A stretch of DNA of 23,294 nt from JAIBBG01 sp043748015 (GTDB lineage Bacteria > Bacteroidota > Bacteroidia > Flavobacteriales_D > Sanyastnellaceae), in NCBI GenBank assembly GCA_043748015.1, contig JAYTOA010000192.1:1-23294 (forward strand), read 5' to 3'. The first letter of the stretch is position 1; each line of letters starts with the position of its first letter. The notes beneath the pieces were generated by a model. It was not told the origin of the DNA. It was given only the letters and a program-made list of their open reading frames with translations, and did not search any database. Shown piece after piece: positions 8,271-14,984 of the stretch. Both the position numbers and the translations under genes were made by a program.

Positions 8271-9707
8271 ATGCTATTCAATTCTCCGGAATTTCTACTT
8301 TTTCTGATCATCGTCTTCGCACTTCACTGGTTTGTGCTTTCAGGCAAAACAAGAATGCAATCCGCTTTACTTCTCGTATCGAGTTGCATTTTTTATATGT
8401 TCTTCATCCCGAAGTACATCCTCATCCTGTTCATTACAATCATCATCGATTATATCGCCGGTATTTACATCGCTAAATCGGAAGGGCGAAAACGGAAGAT
8501 CTATCTTATCGTCAGCATCATCTCTACGTGTATGGTGCTTTTCGTTTTCAAGTATTACGATTTCTTCGTAAGCAATGCCAACTCAATTAGCAGTATGCTC
8601 GGATGGAATTATTCCATCACAGCAATGAAGATCATCTTGCCAATCGGACTTTCGTTTCACACCTTTCAAAGTTTGAGTTATGTGATTGAAGTTTATCGTC
8701 GAAAACAAGAACCGGAAAAAGACTTTGTGATATACTCACTCTATGTGATGTATTTCCCTCAACTCGTTGCCGGACCCATCGAGCGTGCAGGCAACCTCCT
8801 GCATCAATTTCACGCGAAGAAAAAATTCAACTTTAAACTGGCGGCAGAAGGATTGCATCAGATTCTCTGGGGTTTGTTCAAGAAAGTAGTAATCGCCGAT
8901 ACATGCGCGGCATACGCGAATCACGCCTTTGGTCATTACCACGATCTCTCGGGGATGAGTCTTGTACTTGGCGCAGTGGCTTTTGCGTTTCAGATTTATG
9001 GTGATTTCAGTGGATATTCTGACATCGCAATCGGTACGTCGAAGTTGTTTGGCATACACCTAATGCGCAATTTCAACTTGCCTTATTTCGCAACCAACAT
9101 TGCAGAATTCTGGCGTCGTTGGCACATTTCATTGTCGACATGGTTTCGCGACTACGTCTACTTCCCACTTGGTGGTTCACGTGTTGACGGGTGGAAGTTG
9201 TACAGAAATGTATTCGTCATATTCGTGCTCAGCGGAATCTGGCACGGCGCCAACTGGACCTTTATCATCTGGGGTGCCATCCACGCTGTTGTGTATTCCA
9301 TCTACAGTGTTGTGGTGAAAAAAACGAGGCACAAAGAAGACCTTTCACATGCACACGGCTGGAGTTTGAAGACATTTTTCTATGGATTGGTGACTTTCAC
9401 CATCGTAACGATTGCCTGGGTATTCTTCAGAGCTGCGGATGTGAATGAAGCGTTTCAATATCTCGTGGGAATTGTTCATCATCCCATGTTTGGTTCAGAT
9501 GTTTGGAGCTTTGTGAATATGGCCATTCTCATCATTCCATTTTGTATACTGGAATGGTTCAACCGCAACAGCATCGATGGAGTGATTTTTTCTGCGCAGC
9601 AAATCAAACCTGTTTATCGCATGGCCATAGAACTTGTGATGGCGCTGCTCATCATCGATTGCTTCTACACATTGAATCACGAACAATTCATCTATTTCCA
9701 GTTCTGA
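8271..9707 (+). CDS. MBOAT-family membrane O-acyltransferase (AlgI/DltB-like)
   Basis: The 478-residue polytopic membrane protein has about 10 hydrophobic segments. Family motifs are clear: LPIGLSFHTFQSLSYVIEVY (123-142), FPQLVAGPIERA (162-173), WRRWHISLSTWFRDYVYFPL (281-300) and SGIWHGANWTFIIWG (321-335), where H325 is the expected catalytic histidine and H285 the upstream conserved one. AlgI-type enzymes move acetyl or other acyl groups across the membrane to extracellular polymers, usually with an SGNH partner. Such a partner follows after a single base, so the two are almost certainly one operon. No polymer synthase is nearby, so the acceptor is unknown. An in-frame ATG at 8271 gives the expected N-terminus (LFNSPEFLLFL). 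Length is normal for the family. Confidence 0.94.
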   Translation: MLFNSPEFLLFLIIVFALHWFVLSGKTRMQSALLLVSSCIFYMFFIPKYILILFITIIIDYIAGIYIAKSEGRKRKIYLIVSIISTCMVLFVFKYYDFFVSNANSISSMLGWNYSITAMKIILPIGLSFHTFQSLSYVIEVYRRKQEPEKDFVIYSLYVMYFPQLVAGPIERAGNLLHQFHAKKKFNFKLAAEGLHQILWGLFKKVVIADTCAAYANHAFGHYHDLSGMSLVLGAVAFAFQIYGDFSGYSDIAIGTSKLFGIHLMRNFNLPYFATNIAEFWRRWHISLSTWFRDYVYFPLGGSRVDGWKLYRNVFVIFVLSGIWHGANWTFIIWGAIHAVVYSIYSVVVKKTRHKEDLSHAHGWSLKTFFYGLVTFTIVTIAWVFFRAADVNEAFQYLVGIVHHPMFGSDVWSFVNMAILIIPFCILEWFNRNSIDGVIFSAQQIKPVYRMAIELVMALLIIDCFYTLNHEQFIYFQF

Positions 9708-9708
9708 C

Positions 9709-10743
9709 ATGAAAACATTCCTGAAAAAATCATTGTTCCGATTGCTCATTTTCATGGTGTTGCTTGCACTCGTATTCTTTATTCGTTTGCCGCGATCTTA
9801 CTATTTCTCCATTCCGGAAAAAACAGATTTCAGCAAGATGACGTGGATAGAAAACAAGTTGAATGCTACAGAGTCATTTGACAACACCATCGTTTTTGTA
9901 GGATCTTCCATTACTTTCAATGGCATCAACGACAGTCTGCTGAACGCGTGGGACACAACTTCCACTCAATATCTCAATCTCGGAATCACACATACTTGTT
10001 ACGCCATTGTAGATGCAATGCTTGAAAACATCATCATCGACAGAAAACTTCATCCGAAAAAAGTAATGCTGTGTTTCAAAGGTGATGCTATGGCGCGCAA
10101 TATTCACAACATGTATTCACTGGTTGCAGACAGCGAACAAATACTCACATCAGCAGCGGACGGCAATATGCTTTTTGTTCCTTCATTCTTGAAACGCGCT
10201 TCATGGAATACGCATGCGCTCACACACTATTTCAAACTGGACGAGGGAGATGAAAAAGAAAGATTCGTTTCCAATTACGGATTTGATCCGCAGCGCGTTC
10301 GCGATTCCATAGAAGTAGAAAAAATCTACACCCGATTGAAAGCAGGATCTGAAGCGAATTTCAATTCCATAGAACAAGAAGCGAAAGGCGGACCTCAAAG
10401 CTTGAAGTTGCGCCTATTACTCACCAAAATCGACTACATGGAAAACATCAAATTCCAGCGAAAGTCATTCGAACGCAGCGCTGCCTTGCTTGATAAATAC
10501 GGTATTGATTACGACATCCTTCTCTACCCAAACCTTATATCCGCACGCCTGGAAAAATCATACCTGATGGCAGATTACATCAAACGCACTTTCACCGGTA
10601 TAGATTTCACGAAACACAGTGTCATCACAGTAACGGACCCTGCATTCAAAAACGCATCGTTGTATGTGGACATGAACCACTTGAATCCAAAGGGCGCGGA
10701 GAAGTTGACGGAGGTTGTTTATGGGGAGTTGGGGGAGGAATAG
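9709..10743 (+). CDS. Membrane-anchored SGNH-hydrolase-like partner of the MBOAT protein
   Basis: The 344-residue protein has one N-terminal hydrophobic helix (about 9-26) and then an extracytoplasmic domain. SGNH blocks are visible: block I VGSSITFNGIND (64-75, nucleophile candidate S66 or S67), block II N-L-G-I near 90-93, block III FKGDA near 123-127, and block V YVDMNHLNPKGAEKL (319-333) with the D321-x-x-H324 pair. This layout recalls AlgJ/AlgX, PatB or DltD-like partners that finish transfer of acyl groups delivered by an MBOAT protein. Overall similarity to any named one cannot be judged, so no symbol is given. It starts 1 base after the MBOAT stop. The last codons are G-rich compared with the rest of the gene. 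Confidence 0.8.
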   Translation: MKTFLKKSLFRLLIFMVLLALVFFIRLPRSYYFSIPEKTDFSKMTWIENKLNATESFDNTIVFVGSSITFNGINDSLLNAWDTTSTQYLNLGITHTCYAIVDAMLENIIIDRKLHPKKVMLCFKGDAMARNIHNMYSLVADSEQILTSAADGNMLFVPSFLKRASWNTHALTHYFKLDEGDEKERFVSNYGFDPQRVRDSIEVEKIYTRLKAGSEANFNSIEQEAKGGPQSLKLRLLLTKIDYMENIKFQRKSFERSAALLDKYGIDYDILLYPNLISARLEKSYLMADYIKRTFTGIDFTKHSVITVTDPAFKNASLYVDMNHLNPKGAEKLTEVVYGELGEE

Positions 10744-10768
10744 GGATGATGAGTACTTGTATAAGTGA

Positions 10769-10778
10769 GTTACCGGTC
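10769..10778 (+). repeat. Left arm of a 10-bp perfect inverted repeat flanking a cassette
   Basis: GTTACCGGTC here is the exact reverse complement of GACCGGTAAC at 11556-11565. The two arms bracket the single gene at 10824-11540, starting 25 bases after the SGNH gene. About 45 bases of the left flank, including GGGCGCTGC near 10787, separate this arm from the GTG start. Confidence 0.6.
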
Positions 10779-10823
10779 ATTGTGAAGGGCGCTGCTATAA
10801 CCAATATTCCTGAGAGCTAAAAA

Positions 10824-11540
10824 GTGACTCGAACATTTAAAATAAATATACGGCATCAGTACCACTCAATTAAGTATGGCCTAATTCTACCTGCCTTGAC
10901 CCCAATTGGACTTTTTGTTGGGCATTTGATGGGTAAAATTTCGTGGGACGATTACCCTACTGCTCTTGTCATTTACCTACTTTGGAATCTTGTGTTTTTT
11001 CTCCCGTCATTCTTTCTGCATTTGACATACTTCTATCTCAACAGAAAAACTCAGTTGACCATCGACGACTCTAAAGGTCAATACTCTATAAAAGATACGG
11101 GCAGCCAGTATGACTTTACAATTAGCGATATACAAATAGTTGAACAGCATTTAGGCATATACTTCAAAAACAAAATTGACAACTATGGTCGCTTCATTAT
11201 GCCATGGACAGGATATGGTTATATAAAAGTAAAGCTCACAAATGAACGAACATTCTATTTTTCTTCGCTCATGCTCGATTTACAGTTGCCACCCTTTCCT
11301 AATTCACAGGCAAAGTTTCGGGCTTTGCCTTTCATTGATCGTCATGATTTGGAAGTTGCCGAGACGCGAAAAATAATTGAGAACGAAGAGCAAATAAAAT
11401 TCAATAGCTATATTGAGAAGTTTTCCAATTTACCACGAGAAATTTTAGAAGAGAAGGTAGCCAATCCCAAACAATACGAACCTGCAGCGATAGCAGCATC
11501 TAAAAAACTTTTAGGAATTGACTCTTGTGACTTGAAATAG
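10824..11540 (+). CDS. Two-TM hypothetical protein inside a repeat-bounded cassette
   Basis: The 238-residue protein has no family I can name. Two hydrophobic segments (about 18-36 and 45-72) are followed by a soluble, beta-rich domain (about 75-160) whose strand pattern could be PH-like. A charged helical C-terminus (about 180-235) ends in a short helix with AAIAASKKLLG. The start is GTG: a stop codon lies two codons upstream in frame, and the next ATG would remove the first membrane helix. The base composition is more AT-rich than the MBOAT operon. The gene stands alone between inverted 10-bp repeats, with a long imperfect palindrome just downstream, which suggests a mobile or cassette-like origin. 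The function is unknown; a membrane protein with a cytosolic lipid- or protein-binding domain is a guess. Confidence 0.7.
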   Translation: MTRTFKINIRHQYHSIKYGLILPALTPIGLFVGHLMGKISWDDYPTALVIYLLWNLVFFLPSFFLHLTYFYLNRKTQLTIDDSKGQYSIKDTGSQYDFTISDIQIVEQHLGIYFKNKIDNYGRFIMPWTGYGYIKVKLTNERTFYFSSLMLDLQLPPFPNSQAKFRALPFIDRHDLEVAETRKIIENEEQIKFNSYIEKFSNLPREILEEKVANPKQYEPAAIAASKKLLGIDSCDLK

Positions 11541-11555
11541 AATTCATATCTAAAC

Positions 11556-11565
11556 GACCGGTAAC
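11556..11565 (+). repeat. Right arm of the 10-bp inverted repeat
   Basis: GACCGGTAAC is the perfect reverse complement of 10769-10778. It begins 16 bases after the cassette gene's stop codon and runs almost directly into the long palindrome at 11571. Confidence 0.6.
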
Positions 11566-11570
11566 AGCAC

Positions 11571-11671
11571 CTACACGCAATGGCGGTTTTGTGCTTCTAG
11601 AAAGTTTGAGTAATAAGGAAAGTTCTGTAATACTTTTGAAGAGTTGTGCTGCTAATCGCCACTGCGTGTAG
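11571..11671. repeat. 101-base imperfect palindrome (attC-like or terminator-like hairpin)
   Basis: CTACACGCAATGGCG (11571-11585) and CGCCACTGCGTGTAG (11657-11671) are reverse complements at 14 of 15 positions, with a 71-base AT-rich loop. Single-stranded it would fold into one long hairpin. The size and the position after a single gene recall integron attC sites, but the expected GTTRRRY/RYYYAAC core sites are not present. The rest of 11672-11955 holds only a doubtful 58-codon ORF and the hipB operator. Confidence 0.6.
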
Positions 11672-11722
11672 CTGCAAAACGTTCAAAAATAAATCACCTT
11701 CACAACCTCTCCCATTCACAAC

Positions 11723-11899
11723 TTACATCGCGTAGTACACCTTGTTGAGTTCAGCTTTCGCTTTGAGATAATCCAATTGTAATTGCAGAAACATTGTTAC
11801 GATTGAAAGACTTCCAATCATTTGGCGATGCTCAACTTCAGGCCAGCCAGACTTTGTGCTAATACAATTTCCGCAATTGCGCCAGTCAAATACGCGCAT
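11723..11899 (-). CDS. Doubtful 58-residue ORF divergent from hipB
   Basis: An ATG at 11899 opens a frame of 58 codons on the minus strand, ending in TAA at 11723; an in-frame stop lies one codon further upstream. The N-terminal half is Cys-containing and polar (MRVFDWRNCGNC). The C-terminal half reads as one amphipathic helix (MFLQLQLDYLKAKAELNKV), which faintly recalls the end of a TolC-type outer membrane protein. It could be a small protein sharing the intergenic region with hipBA, or a gene remnant. I do not recognise a family. The coding reading rests only on the open frame and the well-behaved helix. Confidence 0.3.
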   Translation of the reverse strand: MRVFDWRNCGNCISTKSGWPEVEHRQMIGSLSIVTMFLQLQLDYLKAKAELNKVYYAM

Positions 11900-11913
11900 A
11901 CTTTACTTTGCAT

Positions 11914-11933
11914 TATACGCAACTTTGCGTATA
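11914..11933. promoter_or_regulatory. Palindromic operator for hipBA
   Basis: TATACGCAA-CT-TTGCGTATA is a perfect 9-bp inverted repeat with a 2-base spacer. It lies 22 bases before the hipB ATG and overlaps a -7-like box (CAACTTTG, 11920-11927). Partial half-sites occur on either side (ACTTTGCAT at 11905-11913, TTCGCATA at 11934-11941). HipB-type antitoxins repress their own operon from palindromes in this position, so autoregulation is the natural reading. Confidence 0.7.
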
Positions 11934-11955
11934 TTCGCATAGTATAACATGCAAA

Positions 11956-12225
11956 ATGAATTTCTCAAATGTAAAAATCAGTGATGTCAAAACGGATATT
12001 GGTATTCTTGTCAAGAAAATGAGGACCACGCAAAAGTTGTCGCAGGAAGAGCTGGCGAAAAAATTGAACCTGTCGAGAATCACGATTCAGAATATTGAGA
12101 ATGGTAAGAACTTCACCATTGATACTTACCTGCTCATTTTTCAATACTTCGATGAAATAGGATCTTTTAGTGAATACATCAAATCCAGGAATGATGATGT
12201 ACACGATATAACCTCACTTTACTAG
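11956..12225 (+). CDS. hipB: HipB-like XRE-family antitoxin/repressor
   Basis: The 89-residue protein has a single helix-turn-helix domain of the Cro/C1 (XRE) type at about residues 14-68. The recognisable stretch is LSQEELAKKLNLSRITIQNI at 28-47, followed by ENGKNFTIDTYLLI. The C-terminal ~20 residues (SRNDDVHDITSLY) are polar, as in HipB tails. It should bind the HipA-like kinase encoded 1 base downstream, neutralise it, and repress the operon through the palindrome at 11914-11933. The ATG at 11956 is chosen because an earlier TTG start (11908) would put the coding region through the operator and add 16 residues with no family resemblance. Confidence 0.88.
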   Translation: MNFSNVKISDVKTDIGILVKKMRTTQKLSQEELAKKLNLSRITIQNIENGKNFTIDTYLLIFQYFDEIGSFSEYIKSRNDDVHDITSLY

Positions 12226-12226
12226 T

Positions 12227-13501
12227 ATGGCCAAAAATGATATCATAAAGGTTCATTGCTTCAATACTGAAATGGGTACGCTCGGTTGGGATGAACATAA
12301 ATCTGTCTCCTACTTTCAATACCATCCCGAATTCCTGAAAAACGATATTTATCCGAATCTCATTCCTAAAACTGGTATCATCAAGCCTGTCAGCCAGGTG
12401 CAGGTCTTTAAAAAATATAACAACGAAACTTTCAGAGGTCTGCCTCCCCTGTTCGCGGACTCTCTGCCTGATATGTTTGGAAATATCATCTTCAAATCAT
12501 GGATGGAAAGCAACAACCGTGACTTCGAAAAGATTTCTGTCATTGAACAATTGGCATACGTCGCAGATAGAGGAATGGGCGCGTTGGAGTATCAACCTAA
12601 GAAACCAATCCCCAGCGCTACGACCATTGATATTGAAGAAATCGTTGATGTCCTGAAAAGTGTATTGGAGATCAAGAAGAAAACATCTTCTAAAAAGTTA
12701 GACCATCAATCACTGCTGAACATATTTAAGATTGGAACATCCGCCGGTGGCGCCAGACCCAAAATTTTGATCTCGCAAAAGAAATCAGATGGAACAATTA
12801 TCCCGGGTGACATCAACTATGAAAATGACTATGAACACCTCATCGTCAAACTCAATCTGGATGTTGATGATGTAAGATACAACAGAGAAGTGATTGAGTA
12901 TTGCTATTATCTGACAGCAACACGTTGCGAGATCAACATGAAGCCTTCCAAACTCATCGATGGTAGGCATTTCGCTACTCAAAGATTTGACAGAATTGAG
13001 GGAGAAAAAATTCACATGCTCACTGCCTCCGGCATGACGGGCTGGGACTTTAAAGATCCAAGTGTGTCGAGCTATGAAAACTTGTTTGAGCTATCCATTT
13101 TCCTCAAACTTCCTCATGCGGAAATAGAACAACTATTTAGAAGAATGGTATTCAACGTTGTGTTCGCCAACCACGATGATCATTTGAAAAACCACAGCTT
13201 TACATTCGATAAAGTAAAGGGAAAATGGAACTTGTCTCCTGCCTATGACATCACTTATTCACTCAATCCACTAATCAACTACAAAAGGACTTCACGAGCA
13301 TTGTCGATCAACAATAAGAGGACGGATATCAACCTCACCGACATTCAATACATCGCAAAGAAATACACGATCAGGAATTACAAAAACATCGTTGAAAGCG
13401 TGTTATCAGGCATTGACTTTTGGAAAAAGTACGTGAAAAAACACCAAGTCGCTTCGAATATCATTGCCAACATCTCACGAGATTTTAGCGTGTTGAAATA
13501 G
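12227..13501 (+). CDS. hipA: HipA-like serine/threonine kinase toxin
   Basis: The 424-residue protein is full length for HipA. The N-terminal subdomain includes GLPPLFADSLPDMFG (71-85). The phosphate-binding/ejectable loop reads IGTSAGGARPK (169-179), with S172 aligning to the autophosphorylated Ser150 of E. coli HipA. LIVKLN (205-210) carries the ATP-binding lysine K208. NHDDHLKNH (315-323) supplies catalytic D317 and metal-binding N322, and SPAYDITYS (337-345) supplies D341, equivalent to the DFG aspartate. Spacing of these residues matches E. coli HipA closely. HipA of E. coli phosphorylates glutamyl-tRNA synthetase and induces persistence; the target here is not readable. All key residues are present, so it is predicted active. 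It is coupled to hipB by a 1-base gap. Confidence 0.92.
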   Translation: MAKNDIIKVHCFNTEMGTLGWDEHKSVSYFQYHPEFLKNDIYPNLIPKTGIIKPVSQVQVFKKYNNETFRGLPPLFADSLPDMFGNIIFKSWMESNNRDFEKISVIEQLAYVADRGMGALEYQPKKPIPSATTIDIEEIVDVLKSVLEIKKKTSSKKLDHQSLLNIFKIGTSAGGARPKILISQKKSDGTIIPGDINYENDYEHLIVKLNLDVDDVRYNREVIEYCYYLTATRCEINMKPSKLIDGRHFATQRFDRIEGEKIHMLTASGMTGWDFKDPSVSSYENLFELSIFLKLPHAEIEQLFRRMVFNVVFANHDDHLKNHSFTFDKVKGKWNLSPAYDITYSLNPLINYKRTSRALSINNKRTDINLTDIQYIAKKYTIRNYKNIVESVLSGIDFWKKYVKKHQVASNIIANISRDFSVLK

Positions 13502-13512
13502 AAACAGCGAGC

Positions 13513-13545
13513 TAATTATTAATTATTAATGATTAATTATTAATG
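13513..13545 (+). repeat. AT-rich tandem repeat, left copy
   Basis: Contains two perfect tandem copies of ATTAATTATTAATG (13518-13531 and 13532-13545), starting 12 bases after the hipA stop. It is the inverted counterpart of 13704-13734. Confidence 0.65.
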
Positions 13546-13703
13546 GTGTGAAGAGCAGTACTTTTCGTATTACATAGAGGTTGTGTCAAATGGAATTTGT
13601 AGGTTAGATTTTTTGGTTATGCTCTATTCCGAATGTGTAATTTCTATATGATTCGTCAATGAATCCAGTGCATACGTGGCAGTAGCACACCTCAAGTGCA
13701 GCC

Positions 13704-13734
13704 ATTAATAACTAATAATCAATCATTAATAATT
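13704..13734 (-). repeat. AT-rich repeat, right copy in inverted orientation
   Basis: Read on the minus strand this begins AATTATTAATGATTGATTAT and ends TTATTAATGG, closely matching the left copy at 13513-13545. The copies face each other across about 158 bases. GGTGTG (13545-13550) and CACACC (13686-13691) form a further inverted match inside. The stop codon of the endonuclease III gene and its last two codons lie within this repeat. The intervening bases hold no credible gene. Confidence 0.6.
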
Positions 13735-14346
13735 GACCTCCGTTGTGATGTAATCCTTCGCGGAATCCCGTCCACGCGCAGGTGAGTATTCCCGTGCATA
13801 ATATATAATGCGCAAATGCAATTTGTTCCACTCGCTTTCGGGAAAATGGCGTTTGGCATCGCGTTCCGTTTGATCAACATTCTTACCTGAACTCAGTCCC
13901 CATCGCTCCATCATGCGATGAATGTGTGTGTCTACCGGAAATGCCGGCACACCGAATGCCTGGATCATCACAACGCCTGCTGTCTTGTGTCCAACACCGT
14001 GAAGTGTTTCCAACGCTTCCATGTCTGCAGGAACAACACCATCAAATTTCTCGACAAGTATTTTCGAAAGCGTGTGAATGTTTTTACTCTTCGCAGGTGC
14101 TAGTCCGCACGGGCGTATGATCGATTCAATTTCTGCGACAGAACATTGCATCATGTCATAAGGATTATTCGCCATCGCAAACAACGCGGGTGTAACAGTG
14201 TTGACGCGCACATCCGTGCATTGCGCAGAAAGCAAAACAGCAACAAGTAAGGTGTAAGGATCTGAGTGATCCAACGGAATAGGTGGATCGGGATACAACT
14301 TCTCCAATTCCGTCATGATGAATTTCGCCTTCTCCTTCTTTGTCAT
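13726..14346 (-). CDS. nth: Endonuclease III-like DNA glycosylase lacking the Fe-S cluster cysteines
   Basis: The 206-residue protein matches the Nth/HhH-GPD family. The helix-hairpin-helix is LHGVGHKTAGVV (115-126), with the catalytic lysine at K121 and the conserved catalytic aspartate D139 in PVDTHIHR. This combination defines a bifunctional glycosylase/AP lyase that removes oxidised pyrimidines in base excision repair. The C-terminal region, where E. coli Nth has four cysteines holding a [4Fe-4S] cluster, reads YYAREYSPARGRDSAKDYIT and has no cysteine at all. The only cysteines are C43, C68 and C80. Length is near the usual 210, so the loss is substitution rather than truncation. The last residues and stop fall in the AT-rich repeat. 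It follows the DUF6702 gene by 15 bases on the same strand. Confidence 0.92.
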   Translation of the reverse strand: MTKKEKAKFIMTELEKLYPDPPIPLDHSDPYTLLVAVLLSAQCTDVRVNTVTPALFAMANNPYDMMQCSVAEIESIIRPCGLAPAKSKNIHTLSKILVEKFDGVVPADMEALETLHGVGHKTAGVVMIQAFGVPAFPVDTHIHRMMERWGLSSGKNVDQTERDAKRHFPESEWNKLHLRIIYYAREYSPARGRDSAKDYITTEVNY

Positions 14347-14361
14347 TTCAATACAAATTCA

Positions 14362-14913
14362 TTAGCGGAAAATCAGGTCGATGGATTTTTTCTTTGTGAG
14401 AATTAACGTGGAGGTGATACCATCCACTTTCATATCGACAATATTCTGCTGATCGGGAAATTCGTCGTAGAGAAATGTATTCTCTAGTTTGCATACGTGA
14501 AACTGATTTGATCTGAAAAATTCGAAGTAGACATAAGTCAGATCAGCTTCTGTCTCAATTCCCACATAGCTCATCAATATTGGCTGGTCATCAAACCAAA
14601 TCTTGAGATGCGTACTGATATATTTTTCGACGTAAGCTTCAATTTCCTTACTATTGCTCTCTTTGTTCAAAGCAACTTTACGTCCGCTCAACGCACTCAA
14701 CACTACTTCGAGATCATCCGTAAAAAACTTACACGACACTTCAAAACCTTGTGTTCCCGGATTGTACTCAATGTTTGTTTTACTGATATAAAACTTGTGA
14801 ATCGAAAATGATGAACATATCAAAAAAAACAAGCACAAGAAGACGAGCCGCGAAACTGTGATCTTCCAATTTGTTACCCGAGAAAAATATTTGACCAACA
14901 AGTTTTGGGTCAT
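14362..14913 (-). CDS. DUF6702 family exported protein
   Basis: The 183-residue protein has an N-terminal hydrophobic segment (about 18-37, VSRLVFLCLFFLICSSFS) that is either a signal peptide or an anchor. A domain beginning HKFYISKTNIEYNPGTQGFE (39-58) and continuing with SCKFFTDDLEVVL follows. This matches my recollection of the Bacteroidota DUF6702 family, whose members carry an HPFYVS/HKFYVS opening and a F-x-D-D-L/F-E motif. The function of the family is not established. It is divergent from the DHH phosphoesterase gene (71 bases apart) and upstream of nth in a possible two-gene unit. A -7-like box (CATTTTTG on the minus strand, 14919-14926) sits 5 bases before the ATG. Confidence 0.75.
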   Translation of the reverse strand: MTQNLLVKYFSRVTNWKITVSRLVFLCLFFLICSSFSIHKFYISKTNIEYNPGTQGFEVSCKFFTDDLEVVLSALSGRKVALNKESNSKEIEAYVEKYISTHLKIWFDDQPILMSYVGIETEADLTYVYFEFFRSNQFHVCKLENTFLYDEFPDQQNIVDMKVDGITSTLILTKKKSIDLIFR

Positions 14914-14972
14914 TTGTTCAAAAATGTAATGGCAAGTTTATGGTAATAATGACCGATCTGAACCGACACACC

Positions 14973-14980
14973 TAATTTTG
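14973..14980 (+). promoter_or_regulatory. Candidate -7 box of the DHH phosphoesterase operon
   Basis: TAATTTTG matches TANNTTTG perfectly and ends exactly 4 bases before the ATG at 14985, implying a leaderless transcript. No clear TTG -33 element is found at the usual distance. Confidence 0.45.
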
Positions 14981-14984
14981 CCCT

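Noticed and set aside
11556..11690. True integron attC site
   Set aside because: The palindrome and position fit, but core sites GTTRRRY and RYYYAAC could not be found, and no integrase is in the window. Kept only as attC-like.
11908..11955. TTG start for hipB 16 codons upstream
   Set aside because: It would place coding sequence through the palindromic operator and adds residues unlike any HipB N-terminus; the ATG at 11956 gives a normal XRE protein.
13502..13725. Insertion sequence between hipA and nth
   Set aside because: No transposase fragment and only about 160 bases between the AT repeats; at most a non-autonomous element, reported as a repeat instead.
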